A stretch of 64,000 nt of DNA. Origin: Ustilago trichophora. Lineage: Eukaryota > Basidiomycota > Ustilaginomycetes > Ustilaginales > Ustilaginaceae. The notes beneath the pieces are model-generated. The model saw only the letters and a program-made list of their open reading frames with translations, ran no database searches and was not told the DNA's origin. Positions 18,885-29,670 of this stretch are shown here, one piece after another. How positions within the stretch are numbered: position 1 is the stretch's first letter; each line of letters opens with the position of its first letter. The stretch is taken from positions 1,240,001 through 1,304,000 of the forward strand of contig OOIN01000003.1 of the NCBI GenBank assembly GCA_900323505.1, read 5' to 3'. Made by a program: the position numbers and the translations under genes.

Positions 18885-21503
18885 TTATTCTTCATCGTCC
18901 TCGTCAGTGCCCTCTTCAGCTTCAAGGTCAAACATGCCGTTGGGACCACGCCCGCCTTCTTCGTCGTACTCGTCTTCGTCTTCGTCGTCCTCCATATCGC
19001 TAGCTCCTTCCTCTTCAAGGTCGCTTTCATCTGGAAGCTCCTCCTCGTCCTCCTCATCTTCCTCGTCTTCGTCATCCTCCTCAATGTCTTCAATGTCTTC
19101 ATCGTCGTCCTCATCCTCTTCTTCATCATCATCATCGCCATCAGAGTCGGCCGAAGTGTTGCCATCAGACATGCGTCCGTTCTTGGCACGACGACGGCGG
19201 CGAACAGGGCCATCCTCGTCACTGTCGTCATCATCATCTTCGTCATCGCTGTCGTCAGCTCCCAGAGCAATGTCCTGCACATCTCCGTCTTCACTGTCAT
19301 CACCGCGTACCAATACGCCGTCCTCCTCATCGTCGACAGCCATGTCGTCCGAGTCGGAATCATCCGATTCTTCCACCCACTTCTTACCCTTCCTCCTCTC
19401 CTTGTCAACAGTGTTGTTGACCTGAACAGCATCGCCCTGCATCCTCTTGCCAAACTTGACACCCTGCACGCGAACCTGGTTGTTGCTCGCCTGCGACATG
19501 TAGGCAGCGCGTGCCTCGATCTGGGAAAGAACAAGCTCGAGTCGGCCGTTGAGCGCCAGCAATCGCTCGTGGGTGGCGAGACGGTTGGTGAGGGTGGCGT
19601 GAAGACCAGAGAGTCGACTGACGAGGTTGGGAAGCGACATGAGATAGCCCATGTGGTTGAGAAGCGTTGCGCGCACCCACTCCGTCAAGCCTCTTGCCTT
19701 TGAGCTTCCCATGCTGCCCTTGCTCACGTGGTTGCCGCCAACACCGTTGAGTCGGTTGACGCACTCTTCGAGCAGCTTGACCGCAAGCGGGCCCGAAATC
19801 TTGCGAACCGTGTTTCGGATGAGGATAGGGTCGTTGTTGTTCAGACAGCTGGTGAGCAAGCTCGTGTCACCAGAGTGGAGCGCCTGGGAGAGCGACGAAG
19901 CGAGCGAAGCCTCGCTCAGCAACGACTGCTGCTTCTTGGTCGGTACATCGGCGTCGTCTTCGTCTGCCTCCTGACCGGCCAGCGTGGGATCGCCAAATCC
20001 GAGCTCCTTCAATCTCTGAGCCAAAGTGGGTTCCATGTCGCCACCTCGTGTCGAGCCAGATGCAGCGAATCCGGCGTCTTGAAGACCTGCTGGCAGAACG
20101 GCATCATCCATATCTTGCGGTCGCGCAGGAGCGTCCATGTATCGTTGTGTCTCGGCAGCACCACCGGTAAGCTCTGCTTCGTCGGTCTCAGCAGCGAGCA
20201 AGCCGCCAGACGAAACATTCTGCTTGACGCCAGCGGTTGGAAGCTGCAGCGTCTTTTGCAGCTGGGCGTCCTTGCCACTGAGGACAGTGGTCTCATCGAT
20301 CGACACCTTTGCACCGCGAATGAGACGGGCCAATCGGAGCTTGTCCGAGACAAGTCTGGCATCGATCCATTCAACAGACGCACCGCTGCTTTCTGTCGAC
20401 GACTGTGCCAAGAGTTCCAAGGAGGGCAGTGCGGCTGACTTCTTCCTTGATGGCGACGCATCGGATTTTGATTCGGCGGGAAGACCGTAAATGCGAACGC
20501 TTCCGGTCTGTGTGACAATCGTGATCAGGGTGCGTGGATGCTGGGTGGAAGTAGAGCTGACCGAAAGCGCTCGGACAGGGCCGTCGAGGGCAGCAGTGGC
20601 GAAGGCGCGACCTGCTACCGCTTTGCCTGGCTTGGCCTCGTAAGTCCACGCGCTGACGATGCGATCGCCCTCAGCGGCGGACACGAACGAGTTGTCGTTG
20701 AGCCATTCGAGGTGTGTGACGGGGGAGGCGTGACCAGTAAAGGTAGCACGGATGGTGTTGTCCGACTGAGCAGCGTCAGTCAAGCTGATGCTGTGATGCG
20801 CAGAGAGAACGAGATTGCGACGCGAAGAGAGAAGCTGAACGGCGGACTTGGTGTCGGGACGGAAGGAGGAGAAGGGTCGGAGCGGGGTGGGCTGGTCGCC
20901 CAGCTTGACATCTGCAAGAGCAAAGGCAGAGACCCAGCCGCTTTTGGAGCAGGCAAAGAGCGTCTTGCTGGATTCCGAATAGGAGATGGAGACGATGCCT
21001 GCGTTTGCTGCCGAGGAAGTGCTGCTGCCCGAAGCAGAGGAAGCATCGAGAATGGCAACCGACTGTGCGAGAGCAGGGCTGAGGAGGTGGACCTGACCGG
21101 AGCTGAGACCGAGCGCCAAGAGGAGCTGGGATGAGGCCGAAGGAGCAGAACCATCTGCGGACTCAGCATCGTGTTTTCTTCGCTTGGACGACTTGGAATT
21201 GTATGATGAGAGGCGGACCCAGTGCGACGAAGTGCACTCTGCCCCACCTAAGGAGGCGAGAAGGAAGTCGGTAACCAGCTGAGAACTCGAGGCTGCCGAG
21301 GCGGAAGCATTGTAGATACGCAAGCGTTGCTGGTGAATCTGATTGCTGATGTGTGCAAAGAGCGTGTGATCAGGCGCAGGAGAGAAGGAGCACGAAGCGG
21401 TGGATGCAGTGACCGAACCAGCGGATGGGAGCAAAGGCTGGTTGAGCTCCGAGGTGGAGACGGGTCGAGACTTGGATGGCTTTGGTGTCTTGTTCTTGGC
21501 CAT
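18885..21503 (-). CDS. UTP5: U3 snoRNP protein Utp5/WDR43
   Basis: A single exon of 872 residues from ATG 21503 (MAKNKTPKPSKSRPVSTSEL). The N-terminal two thirds show WD40-like repeats (TGHASPVTHLEWLNDNSFVS, VRIYGLP). They are followed by the Utp12-type helical domain (ILIRNTVRKISGPLAVKLLE, LTEWVRATLLNHMGYLMSLP) around residues 560-690. The C-terminal ~190 residues are almost entirely Asp/Glu/Ser with short basic patches, typical of nucleolar processome proteins. The role is in the t-UTP subcomplex for 18S rRNA processing and rDNA transcription in the nucleolus. The acidic tail is unusually long. Confidence 0.88.
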   Translation of the reverse strand: MAKNKTPKPSKSRPVSTSELNQPLLPSAGSVTASTASCSFSPAPDHTLFAHISNQIHQQRLRIYNASASAASSSQLVTDFLLASLGGAECTSSHWVRLSSYNSKSSKRRKHDAESADGSAPSASSQLLLALGLSSGQVHLLSPALAQSVAILDASSASGSSTSSAANAGIVSISYSESSKTLFACSKSGWVSAFALADVKLGDQPTPLRPFSSFRPDTKSAVQLLSSRRNLVLSAHHSISLTDAAQSDNTIRATFTGHASPVTHLEWLNDNSFVSAAEGDRIVSAWTYEAKPGKAVAGRAFATAALDGPVRALSVSSTSTQHPRTLITIVTQTGSVRIYGLPAESKSDASPSRKKSAALPSLELLAQSSTESSGASVEWIDARLVSDKLRLARLIRGAKVSIDETTVLSGKDAQLQKTLQLPTAGVKQNVSSGGLLAAETDEAELTGGAAETQRYMDAPARPQDMDDAVLPAGLQDAGFAASGSTRGGDMEPTLAQRLKELGFGDPTLAGQEADEDDADVPTKKQQSLLSEASLASSLSQALHSGDTSLLTSCLNNNDPILIRNTVRKISGPLAVKLLEECVNRLNGVGGNHVSKGSMGSSKARGLTEWVRATLLNHMGYLMSLPNLVSRLSGLHATLTNRLATHERLLALNGRLELVLSQIEARAAYMSQASNNQVRVQGVKFGKRMQGDAVQVNNTVDKERRKGKKWVEESDDSDSDDMAVDDEEDGVLVRGDDSEDGDVQDIALGADDSDDEDDDDDSDEDGPVRRRRRAKNGRMSDGNTSADSDGDDDDEEEDEDDDEDIEDIEEDDEDEEDEEDEEELPDESDLEEEGASDMEDDEDEDEYDEEGGRGPNGMFDLEAEEGTDEDDEE

Positions 21504-22282
21504 GATTGCGAACAGGCAGATGCCACGAGTGATCGACCTTTCCAAGAGCAAAGGATGGTGTCCGAACACTGTAATGGGAGAAGTGGAAAGGTAGCAAGAA
21601 CCACGACAATCCCAAGGTGTGGAGCAGCACACAGAAACCCTTTCCAACTTTTTTTTGTTTTTTTTTTTTTTCTTCTTCTCTCTCTCTGGTGGGATGAGAA
21701 ATTCTTCTTGTTGTGTTGCGCTGCAAGCATCAGAAAAAAATGAAAGAACTCTCAGTCAGGTGTAACTGAATTAGATATGCTTACGTGAGCAGACACCACC
21801 CGAGAGGTGGCCGTCCAACGTGCTGTCCAACGTGCACTTTATAATAAGCTTGAATTTCTCTGAGTTGGCTTGTCAGTTGGCAGTTGGCGTGTGGCCTGTT
21901 CGCCACTCAGCCCTGTCAGATCAAAGGCAGAGAGGCGCAAGGAGCTGCCGCAACTTTAACCCTGACATTGAGGCAAACCACAAAGTCGCGACTCCCGCGG
22001 CTGAGACCGACACTCTTGTGACAGATTGACTGACTCTTGCTGTTGCAGTCGCTCCCAACGTAGCTGCTGTTAACCTTCACTTCTCCTCCTCCTCTCCTTT
22101 CTTCTATCTTCCAAATCAAATACCCGGCTCACCTACCCATTGCTTGGCTTGCAATACACGCCTAGGCCCCTTTTTGCCAACGCACAGTCCCGCAAGGCGC
22201 TTACTCAGTCCGCTACTGGCTTAGCAACCGCCGTCCCCACACTTCACCACCTCCAGACGATACCGAACCGCGATACTTCAAG
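21504..22282. promoter_or_regulatory. Divergent promoter UTP5 / PHO85
   Basis: 779 bp between two divergent start codons. It contains a T/CT-rich run at about 21645-21690 (on the UTP5 side) and pyrimidine-rich sequence before PHO85. No gene was seen. Confidence 0.5.
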
Positions 22283-23269
22283 ATGAACTACGTACAGCTC
22301 GAAAAGCTCGGAGAGGGTACCTACGCCACCGTATACAAGGGGCGATCAAGGCTCAACAACGAGATTGTTGCCCTCAAAGAGATTCACCTCGATGCTGAAG
22401 AGGGAACACCATCCACCGCCATTCGTGAGATCTCGCTCATGAAGGAGCTGCGTCACACCAACATCGTCCGCCTGTACGATGTCATCCACACAGAGTCCAA
22501 GCTCATGCTCGTCTTCGAGTTCATGGAGCAAGACTTGAAAAAATACATGGAGATCCACGGTCACCGCTGCGCACTCGACCCCGTCACCGTGCGCTCCTTT
22601 ATGTTCCAGCTTCTCAAGGGCACTGCTTTCTGCCACGAGAATCGTGTCCTCCACCGCGATCTCAAGCCTCAGAACCTTCTCATCAACAAGCGCGGTGAGC
22701 TCAAGCTGGCCGATTTCGGTCTGGCACGAGCCTTTGGTATCCCCGTCAATACTTTCTCCAACGAAGTCGTAACGCTCTGGTACCGTGCCCCCGACGTTCT
22801 TCTCGGCTCTCGCACCTACTCGACCTCAATCGATATCTGGAGTGCAGGCTGTATCATGGCAGAGATGATCTCTGGTCTTCCGCTCTTCCGTGGACGTGAC
22901 AACAACGACCAGCTCAACCAGATTCTGCGTATCCTCGGCACTCCAGACGACAACACCATGAAGAGACTCGTCAACGACTCGCCCGAGATCCAAGTGCGAC
23001 CATTCCCTCGCGTTCCTCGCGTGCCTTTCCAGAACATGTTTCCCAAAGCACACCCTCTGGCTATCGACCTCCTCGACAAGTTGCTCAAGTTTGACCCCAC
23101 ACAGCGAATTTCGGCAGACGAAGCCCTTAGACACCCTTACTTTACCACATCGGCCGCGATTGCTGGTCTCACGCACCCGCAAAGCAACAGCCAGCTCAAC
23201 CTCGGCAACGGTGGCGGTGCTCAGCAAGGCTCCTACCAACAAGGTGTATCCGGCCAGCCAGTCAACTGA
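22283..23269 (+). CDS. PHO85: Pho85/Cdk5-type cyclin-dependent kinase
   Basis: A single exon of 328 residues. All kinase landmarks are present: glycine loop [16 protein letters not shown] lysine, the cyclin-binding helix PSTAIRE in the Pho85/Cdk5 context [31 protein letters not shown], and a T-loop [20 protein letters not shown]. The T-loop Ser/Asn replaces the CAK-phosphorylated Thr of Cdc2, which is the Pho85/Cdk5 signature. A short Gln/Gly-rich C-terminal tail extends past the kinase fold. It partners with Pho80/Pcl-type cyclins; in Ustilago maydis the Cdk5 orthologue is reported to be essential and to control polarity. Identity as Pho85/Cdk5 is firm. Confidence 0.96.
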   Translation: MNYVQLEKLGEGTYATVYKGRSRLNNEIVALKEIHLDAEEGTPSTAIREISLMKELRHTNIVRLYDVIHTESKLMLVFEFMEQDLKKYMEIHGHRCALDPVTVRSFMFQLLKGTAFCHENRVLHRDLKPQNLLINKRGELKLADFGLARAFGIPVNTFSNEVVTLWYRAPDVLLGSRTYSTSIDIWSAGCIMAEMISGLPLFRGRDNNDQLNQILRILGTPDDNTMKRLVNDSPEIQVRPFPRVPRVPFQNMFPKAHPLAIDLLDKLLKFDPTQRISADEALRHPYFTTSAAIAGLTHPQSNSQLNLGNGGGAQQGSYQQGVSGQPVN

Positions 23270-23999
23270 GACCAAACCTTCTTCTCTGGGGCTGTATAGG
23301 CTCGCAACGGACTGTTCAAAGACTGAACCGGCTGTTCAGTCAGCTGTACGGCACGAGGCCCGCGTAATTGCCGGCAGGTTGAGCTTTGCTCATCCTCTCT
23401 TCCAATTTGGCCCATCGTCTTTCCGCATATCTCACTCTCTTTCCTCATGACTTTTCCGATTCCGTCTCTTTGTACAAGTATGCATTATCGTATCAATCAG
23501 TTCCGGTCATTCCAGATCTCGAGATCTTTGCTTTCCGTTAGTGAGCGTTCTAGAGGCAGTGTGGCCTACACAAAGCCGTTGGTGAACAGGTGAGATTTCG
23601 GAAATCGGATGTGGGCAGCCACACGTGATGCTGCTTGAGCGTACAAGAAGAAAGTGGACTGCTGCCTCAAAAATGTTCCGAAAATAAGGGTCAAGCGAAG
23701 AAAACCCATTGGCCGAAGCTTCTGGCTTTGTCCTTGTCACAAAGATCACTCCTGGACCCTTTGATCTCATCACCACATTCTTTACACTTCGTCACAGCTC
23801 TTCAGAGACAGCATTGGATCGGCTACGATTCAAACTATCCAGACTACATCGACTCAGCCCCTCCATCGGTAGCGCCGCACACTCAGCAATTCGCGCAGCC
23901 TTCCCTCAACACCATCAGCACCACCAATGTCAACTTTGCTAGTCGTCTAATCTCTCCGACAGAGCATCAGCATCAGTGGTGCTGGCTCCCTCATAGCCC
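23270..23999. other. Intergenic spacer, no gene seen
   Basis: It comprises the 3' flank of PHO85 and the upstream region of the gene at 24000. A short 5' coding exon for the downstream gene cannot be excluded, but no splice pair is convincing. Confidence 0.5.
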
Positions 24000-26381
24000 A
24001 TGCGCCATGCCTCGCAACTGTGCAGAGGGCTGGCAGAAGCATCTCGCTCATTAGAGCGTCCCTATATCCCCCGACATGTTCCGCTGCCCTCCTCTAGCTA
24101 CAGCGCTGCAGCCCAAACCTCTGCCACAACGACACCGCCCAAGTCTTCTGCACCGCGTAGAAGCTCCAAGGAGGCAGCCAAGAACTCTGAGGATGCTCGC
24201 AGCTCTATTCGTCACAAAACACCGCTCAAGCGACCTCTGTCTCAGCGTGATGCCACCTTCCAACATCGTCCATCCCAGCCTGATCACACATCGAGCACCA
24301 ACACTTTGACTTCAAAGACCCACTCCAATCCTTCCGGTCGCAATTCCTCCAATTCGAACCGATCTCGATCGGCGCAGGTCCCATCATCGCAAGAAGCGGA
24401 GCGGCTCATGGCGGCATACCCTGGACTGAGCAAAGACCAAGCTACTGTGCTTCTACAGACTTTCCGCCGAATTCAATCACTCCGCTCGCATGCTCCTGGA
24501 GCTCTAGTTACATGGTACGAAGAACTCATCTGGACAACTGAGCGCCAAGCACAAGAACGGGTGAGGATCGAATCCCCACAAAGCCTTTCCATGCTGCTCC
24601 GATTCGCCTACCAAAGGAACGACCTTCGCTCACTGCTCCGCATCGAAAGCCGAGCCGCTCGCCTGTCTTCGACCTTTGCTCGTTCGCGAAATGACGCATT
24701 TGTATCGAACGTGTCGCCGAAGGAACTGGGTAGCACCGAAGTAGATGGCATTAGTATCTGGCCCGAACCAGGCGAGGATCCTCGCCGTCTTGCTTACAAT
24801 CTCAAGGTAGCCTTCGCCGCCAGAGAGGGCAACTGGCTCAAAGTAGACGAGCTTCTGACGCAACCCAGCCCTTCAATAGCGAAATCTTCAAAGGGCCAAG
24901 CGACAGGTCCTCCAACGGGCCGCTCAGAATACGCATTGGATGCGACAGGCTGGGGAGGCCTTCTCCGCTTCGGCTTAGGCAGTGTGCAGAGGTTCGACGT
25001 CGAAAGTCGCAACCCCGTCACCTCCGCCGTGCTGTCTGGCAACGGCAAGCAGGTGATGTCGACAGCACCAACATCAGCCAGCGAGACTTTATCTTTTCTC
25101 GATCCCATCTCCAGCGACATCGAAGCCGAGAAGCTCAGGAAAGCGAAAGAGGACGAGATGCAGGCACAAGCAAAGCTCTCGGTGACTAAGCGTCTTCTAC
25201 CCTACCTTTTGCGCTTCACGAGTACGCCGAAGAACAATGACAAAGCGGCTGACTCGGCGCAGGATGCTACCTCGCGATCGGCAGAACCGACCACACCAGT
25301 TTGGCTGCTCCATGCGGTGTTGGCACAGCTAGCTGAACGAGGTGATGCAGCATCGACCGTCCGAATTGCTCAGCTGGCGCTGTCGGAGAAGTCTGCCCTT
25401 GAGCAGCTTGCACTAGTTCGCGGAGGAGCCACCAGCATTCTGAACTTTGCCTTGATGGCTTGCTCCCAGAACCACTCTGTAAACTTGACAGAGACACTCA
25501 GGATATTCAACAACCTCACTGGGTCGCAGCTCGGGTTGACTATCAGCGGCTCTACCGTCCTCGCGCAGCCCAGTTTCTCCAATGGTGGAAAAGGTCAATC
25601 GCAATCGAAGTTACATCTCAAGCAGAGTAGCGACAAGCCACAGCAGCACACGTTGGAAGAAGGCAGGATAGCAAGCGCAGGCCAAGCACATATCATCCCA
25701 AACGAAGAGTCCCTCGTCCTGGTTCTGAAGAAAGTACGACATCCGCTTTTCCGAGCAGCTTGGACACGCAAGCTAGTCGACGAATTCCAGCAGCTCCTTC
25801 CTACCGTCAAGCTGTCGGGACGCACCTTTCGCATAATCATTGAGAAATGTGTTGCGCCTGCGCCTGGCCTTGCTTCCGAAAGCGTTGCGCTCCCCGAACC
25901 TGCGCCCTCTGCCACGGCTGAGCACCCTTCGACCATCGCAAGCGGACGTCGTGGCCGTCGATTGCGCCAACAAGCAGCCGAGCAAATCTTACCCGACCCC
26001 TGCCCTGTATCTCTCAAGTCGTCAAAGACAAGAGGACCGATCATCAAGCGATCCATCCTTTCCCAAACCCTCACCGAGATCCTAACTCGCTTCCGTCCCA
26101 ACCCCACCTTGACCAAAACTCTGCTACTCCATCTATCCACAACCAATCGCAGACGATTCGAACACACCTTGCTCAAAGCTAAGCGATGTCTGCTGGTTAA
26201 AAAGCAACACCACATGGATCAGATTGCCAGGGCTCCCACTGAAGCTGCTGCCAGAGAAGGATTTCTGCGTCACGAGAAGGCCTCATTGAACGAAATCGAT
26301 AACCTCTTGGACCTAATTGCTAAAGTTCAACGATTAGGTCGCTCAGAGGAAACACGCAAGAAGAAAGATTCTCAACATTGA
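24000..26381 (+). CDS. Unrecognised protein, probably mitochondrial (793 aa)
   Basis: A long open frame starts at the first ATG after an in-frame TAG at 23994. The N-terminus (MRHASQLCRGLAEASRSLER) is Arg/Ser/Ala-rich and lacks acidic residues, as in a mitochondrial targeting peptide. The rest has Ser/Thr-rich disordered stretches alternating with helical segments (TWYEELIWTTERQAQERVRI; LNFALMACSQNHSVNLTETL) that weakly resemble helical-hairpin repeat proteins such as PPR factors. The C-terminus is basic and helical (KAKRCLLVKKQHHMDQIARA). Codon use matches the neighbours. I do not recognise a family; a mitochondrial gene-expression factor is a guess. Confidence 0.75.
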   Translation: MRHASQLCRGLAEASRSLERPYIPRHVPLPSSSYSAAAQTSATTTPPKSSAPRRSSKEAAKNSEDARSSIRHKTPLKRPLSQRDATFQHRPSQPDHTSSTNTLTSKTHSNPSGRNSSNSNRSRSAQVPSSQEAERLMAAYPGLSKDQATVLLQTFRRIQSLRSHAPGALVTWYEELIWTTERQAQERVRIESPQSLSMLLRFAYQRNDLRSLLRIESRAARLSSTFARSRNDAFVSNVSPKELGSTEVDGISIWPEPGEDPRRLAYNLKVAFAAREGNWLKVDELLTQPSPSIAKSSKGQATGPPTGRSEYALDATGWGGLLRFGLGSVQRFDVESRNPVTSAVLSGNGKQVMSTAPTSASETLSFLDPISSDIEAEKLRKAKEDEMQAQAKLSVTKRLLPYLLRFTSTPKNNDKAADSAQDATSRSAEPTTPVWLLHAVLAQLAERGDAASTVRIAQLALSEKSALEQLALVRGGATSILNFALMACSQNHSVNLTETLRIFNNLTGSQLGLTISGSTVLAQPSFSNGGKGQSQSKLHLKQSSDKPQQHTLEEGRIASAGQAHIIPNEESLVLVLKKVRHPLFRAAWTRKLVDEFQQLLPTVKLSGRTFRIIIEKCVAPAPGLASESVALPEPAPSATAEHPSTIASGRRGRRLRQQAAEQILPDPCPVSLKSSKTRGPIIKRSILSQTLTEILTRFRPNPTLTKTLLLHLSTTNRRRFEHTLLKAKRCLLVKKQHHMDQIARAPTEAAAREGFLRHEKASLNEIDNLLDLIAKVQRLGRSEETRKKKDSQH

Positions 26382-26668
26382 AGCATGTACTGTAGAATCG
26401 CACCGCAATGACAAGTTGCATCTTGAACTGCAACAACTCTCGATGCCTAGCCTGACTGTCTCACATCCCAAAGATCAACAAGTCCTTGAGCACACCGCAT
26501 ACTTGACCAAAAAAAAAAAGATAGACGAGAGACTGGTTGAACTATATGTAACGTATTGCAGAGTGTAAAAAAGGGGTATGAGATGTATATATGTGAACTG
26601 GGAACGAAACCAAAATGCTTTGACAGACCAAACCTGTATCTTGAATGAGTAGCTTGGGATGAGAGTTT

Positions 26669-28309
26669 TTACAGCTCTTCCTCGTCATCACTCATACTAG
26701 CCCCCCTTCCTCTCTTCTCCTTCCTCTGAACTTTTTGTGGCTGACTTGGACCGCCTACCAACCAAGCGAGATCCCTCTCCAGGCGGTTTCTGACCTCATC
26801 CATGGCCTTCCTGATGAGCATCTCTTCTGACTTTGGTTGAGCGTCGTCCTTCTTCACCCCACTGAAGGCCGAGTTGTACCCGCCGCCGCTGTGGGAGGAG
26901 GAGTTGACTCCGGCAGTACCGGTACCTTCCAATCCACGAGCCCAAGTGAGCACCAGCTCTTGGGAAAACATCCTTCCGTCTCCGTTGACCGCTTTGTCCA
27001 AGCGGTGAAGAAGCGTCGTCCACTGCTTGAGGATTGCAGGCATCAACACTGTCATGAGTGCATCAGGGGAGGAAGGGGATGCGAATTCGGTTCCGAGCAG
27101 ATATGCGAGATTGCTGTGCTTCCCATACGCGTCGGCGTTGTGCTTGGTGGGTGAGGTGGGGGTGGATGCGACTCCAAAGCCAAAGGATGTGGGTTGAGAC
27201 GAAGCGGTGAAGAGGTTGAATGCCAGGCTGGACTTGGTGACAGAGGGCAGCAGTGCCTCGATGCGGAGTACGCGGCTGGTGATCATGAGGAGGAAAGTAA
27301 AGGTGGTAGCCGGGTGGACTTCTTCTCTGTTTGCTTGAAGGCGTGGGTCTCGCTCCTGGAGACGCTGCTCGCGATCGGAATCGAGCTCGGTGACGAAGAA
27401 GGGCAGGTAGCCCAACGCAGCGTCCACAAAAGCAGCAATGGGGGCACGCAACCGGGACCATGTGTATTCATGCCTGGCCGAAGTGCCATCGGCAACAAAA
27501 GGTATCGCTGAACGGATGGCCTTCTCGAGCTCATCCAATGAGCTCTCGACCGAGTCGAGTGAAGGTGTAGGCAGGAGCGAGAGGATTTGTGCTGGCAAGG
27601 TTGCATCCTTTGACTGGGTGAGGAGGGATGAGAGCATAGATAGGAGGGAAGGCTTATCCATCGAGGCGAGCATCTTACCGATGTCGACGTCGATGCCAGA
27701 CATGCCGACGCGGTTCGAAAGACCGAGAGCGGGTCGTTTGGAAGCTGATTGCGAAGTGTGATGCAGCACGGTAGCCTGTGCAGGTGTCGATGGTGCGAAG
27801 GCGGATGGTGATGCTGCTTGTGGAGTCGAAAAGTGGAGCGGTTCGGCATTCATGGGCCCAAACCCAAGTCCTGCACGCATGCGCTTTGGCAGCACGATGC
27901 GCTTGTGTTCGTGTGAAGGTGCGAATGGATCGGAACCATGCCGGGAGCGCTGAGAGTGACCCATGTCTTCGTCGTCGTCGACGTCGTGATCGGCTTCGTC
28001 AAGATCACGCCTTCGTTTTGCATCGGATCTTCGTGATGGAGAGGTCGCAAGTTGTGTAGGGGTGGATGTGGATGCCGAACCGAAGCCAAACATGGGAGAA
28101 GCGTTAGAAGCAGGTGCGGGAGAGCCAGCGGCGGCATTGTTGCCGCCGAAGGAGGAGCCGAAGCCGAAGCCGAAACCGAGCGGGCTTGGAGCATGGTGAA
28201 CTGGAGCGCTGTTGAAGGGTATCTGGTGGTTAGGGTTAGCAGCCACAGCGGGCGATGAGGATCTTGACGGTGAGGCGGACATGACGGAGAAGAGGCCTGA
28301 TGCAGACAT
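26669..28309 (-). CDS. STS1: Nuclear proteasome tethering factor Sts1/Cut8
   Basis: A single exon of 546 residues from ATG 28309. The N-terminal ~190 residues are disordered, with GFGFGFGSSF-type Gly/Phe repeats and a bipartite basic patch (SRRSDAKRRRDLDE), likely the NLS. The conserved Cut8/STS1 helical domain runs from about residue 205 (MLASMDKPSLLSMLSSLL, AQILSLLPTPSLDSVESSLD, ARHEYTWSRLRAPIAAFV) to ~460. The family tethers 26S proteasomes at the nuclear envelope and is itself short-lived. The C-terminus is basic then acidic (KRGRGASMSDDEEEL). The gene is convergent with the gene at 24000. Confidence 0.85.
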   Translation of the reverse strand: MSASGLFSVMSASPSRSSSPAVAANPNHQIPFNSAPVHHAPSPLGFGFGFGSSFGGNNAAAGSPAPASNASPMFGFGSASTSTPTQLATSPSRRSDAKRRRDLDEADHDVDDDEDMGHSQRSRHGSDPFAPSHEHKRIVLPKRMRAGLGFGPMNAEPLHFSTPQAASPSAFAPSTPAQATVLHHTSQSASKRPALGLSNRVGMSGIDVDIGKMLASMDKPSLLSMLSSLLTQSKDATLPAQILSLLPTPSLDSVESSLDELEKAIRSAIPFVADGTSARHEYTWSRLRAPIAAFVDAALGYLPFFVTELDSDREQRLQERDPRLQANREEVHPATTFTFLLMITSRVLRIEALLPSVTKSSLAFNLFTASSQPTSFGFGVASTPTSPTKHNADAYGKHSNLAYLLGTEFASPSSPDALMTVLMPAILKQWTTLLHRLDKAVNGDGRMFSQELVLTWARGLEGTGTAGVNSSSHSGGGYNSAFSGVKKDDAQPKSEEMLIRKAMDEVRNRLERDLAWLVGGPSQPQKVQRKEKRGRGASMSDDEEEL

Positions 28310-29042
28310 GGCTTCCGATCAAGCCGCAAAGACAGTTGTGTGGAGTGCGAAAGGTCGATGGTGTGAAAAGAAGCGAAGCTTTCTGTCTGTGCTCAGTCGA
28401 TCGAGGATAGTTGGCGGTAGGTTTTGGGTGAAGAACTGACGGAGCGGGCCTGAATAGCAGGCTCGATCCTCAGCAGCCGAGGATGAAGAAATGAGAAGGG
28501 TCTGCTTGTGCTTGCAGGGTGTGCGGGTGGGATGATGGTGAAGGAAGATGATGGAAGAGACTGAGAGAGAGAGAGAGAGAGATGGAGATAGATGGAGAGA
28601 GAAAGTGTGTGTGTGTGTGTGTGTGGATTGAGTGTTGTGTGGGCCGATCGCCACCGCGCCAGAGCAGTCAAAATTGGACAAAGGTTGAACAACCACGCTC
28701 AAAATTGTGATTTTGAAGAGAGACAAACTGAGCGGCAACCATAAAATCACAAGAGGCTTAAGGCCGCGACCCTGTTAGCTGCAGGTTGAACTTGGTCGAA
28801 TTCAAGTCCCGATGACCGCGCAACGCTCCTAAAGCACTTCTGCTAGTGAGCTGCTTGGAGTGCTCAGCCGACTTTGTTTTTTAATTCTGAATGTCAGTGA
28901 CCACGTGCTAACACCTTTGTCCAAATTCACACTGTTCAAAGCTTGCACAGACCAATGGGCTCAACCCTCTTCCTCGACCGTACATATCACATCGTATATG
29001 CCATGGAAACACACCTTGTCAATTGCGATTTCTGCATTGGCC
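28310..29042. other. STS1 upstream region with GA and GT microsatellites
   Basis: Adjacent dinucleotide arrays, (GA)10 at 28563-28582 and (GT)10 at 28605-28624, lie about 250-315 bp upstream of the STS1 start codon. There is no coding support. Confidence 0.6.
28563..28624. repeat. Compound GA/GT microsatellite
   Basis: Seen directly: ten GA units, a purine-rich spacer (GATGGAGATA, GATGGAGAGA), then ten GT units. Confidence 0.95.
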
Positions 29043-29668
29043 TTACACTTCGGAACCACAGTGAATGACAATGTCAGAATCTGAACCAGCATTGGCACGG
29101 TAAGTAGTGTTGGCCATCGAGTCCTGCACGCTGGGCTTGAACTGTCCTCCACTTGATGGAGTTGATGAGAATCCCTGGCCCGTCTGGTTCTCTTTTGCAA
29201 ATTGATCACCACCGGAAGCAGACAGACCATATCCGCCTTGGTCGATCGTCTTGCCGCTCTCCACTTGCGGGTCTTCAGATGGATTCAGATGGGCCAATGA
29301 CTGGTTTGTAAAGTTGATGTTGGATGCCAGGCGGTCGTTGCTGGCAGAAAGTGGCTACACTCCCGCCAAGTCTTTGGCATGATACGTTGCAAGTGAGCAG
29401 TGTAGTAAAGTGGTCGCCATGTCATTTGGTCAGCAATTTGCCTCAACTACGGCTGTATCCAACACATGCATCCAAAGCTTGATGTTGTAAGCTACTCACT
29501 GCTGCTGGGGTTGGTGGATGACATCTTTTTCGAAGTCAAAGCCTAGCTTGAAGTAGTGAATGGTTGGGTTAAGAGGATGTCAAACAGGCATTTCCTCTCG
29601 CTACTTGTAGCCCAAAAGCGCTTACCAGTTTCTGGGGCAGGCAGCCAGCTCTGTGACACTTTTCCTAT
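29043..29668 (-). CDS. Small multi-exon hypothetical protein (partial model)
   Basis: Proposed exons complement(join(29043..29340,29500..29542,29626..~29668)). Donors GTGAGT and GTAAGC and acceptors CTGCCAG and AAGCTAG are all in matching phase (2+1 and 1+2), which is strong support for a real gene. The joined frame reads SWLPAPETGFDFEKDVIHQ, then the NDRLASNINFTNQSLAHLNP region, and ends in a hydrophilic Gly/Ser/Gln-rich C-terminus (GYGLSASGGDQFAKENQTG ... SDIVIHCGSEV). The N-terminus is unresolved: the third exon is preceded by AG at 29669-29670 and no ATG is visible. No family was recognised. Confidence 0.6.
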
Positions 29669-29670
29669 CT

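Noticed and set aside
18850..19425. Plus-strand frame encoding an almost pure Ser protein
   Set aside because: It is the antisense image of the Asp/Glu-rich tail of UTP5.
28226..28240. GGTTAGGGTTAG, two telomere-like units
   Set aside because: It is within STS1 coding sequence (ANPNH) and is too short to be an interstitial telomere.
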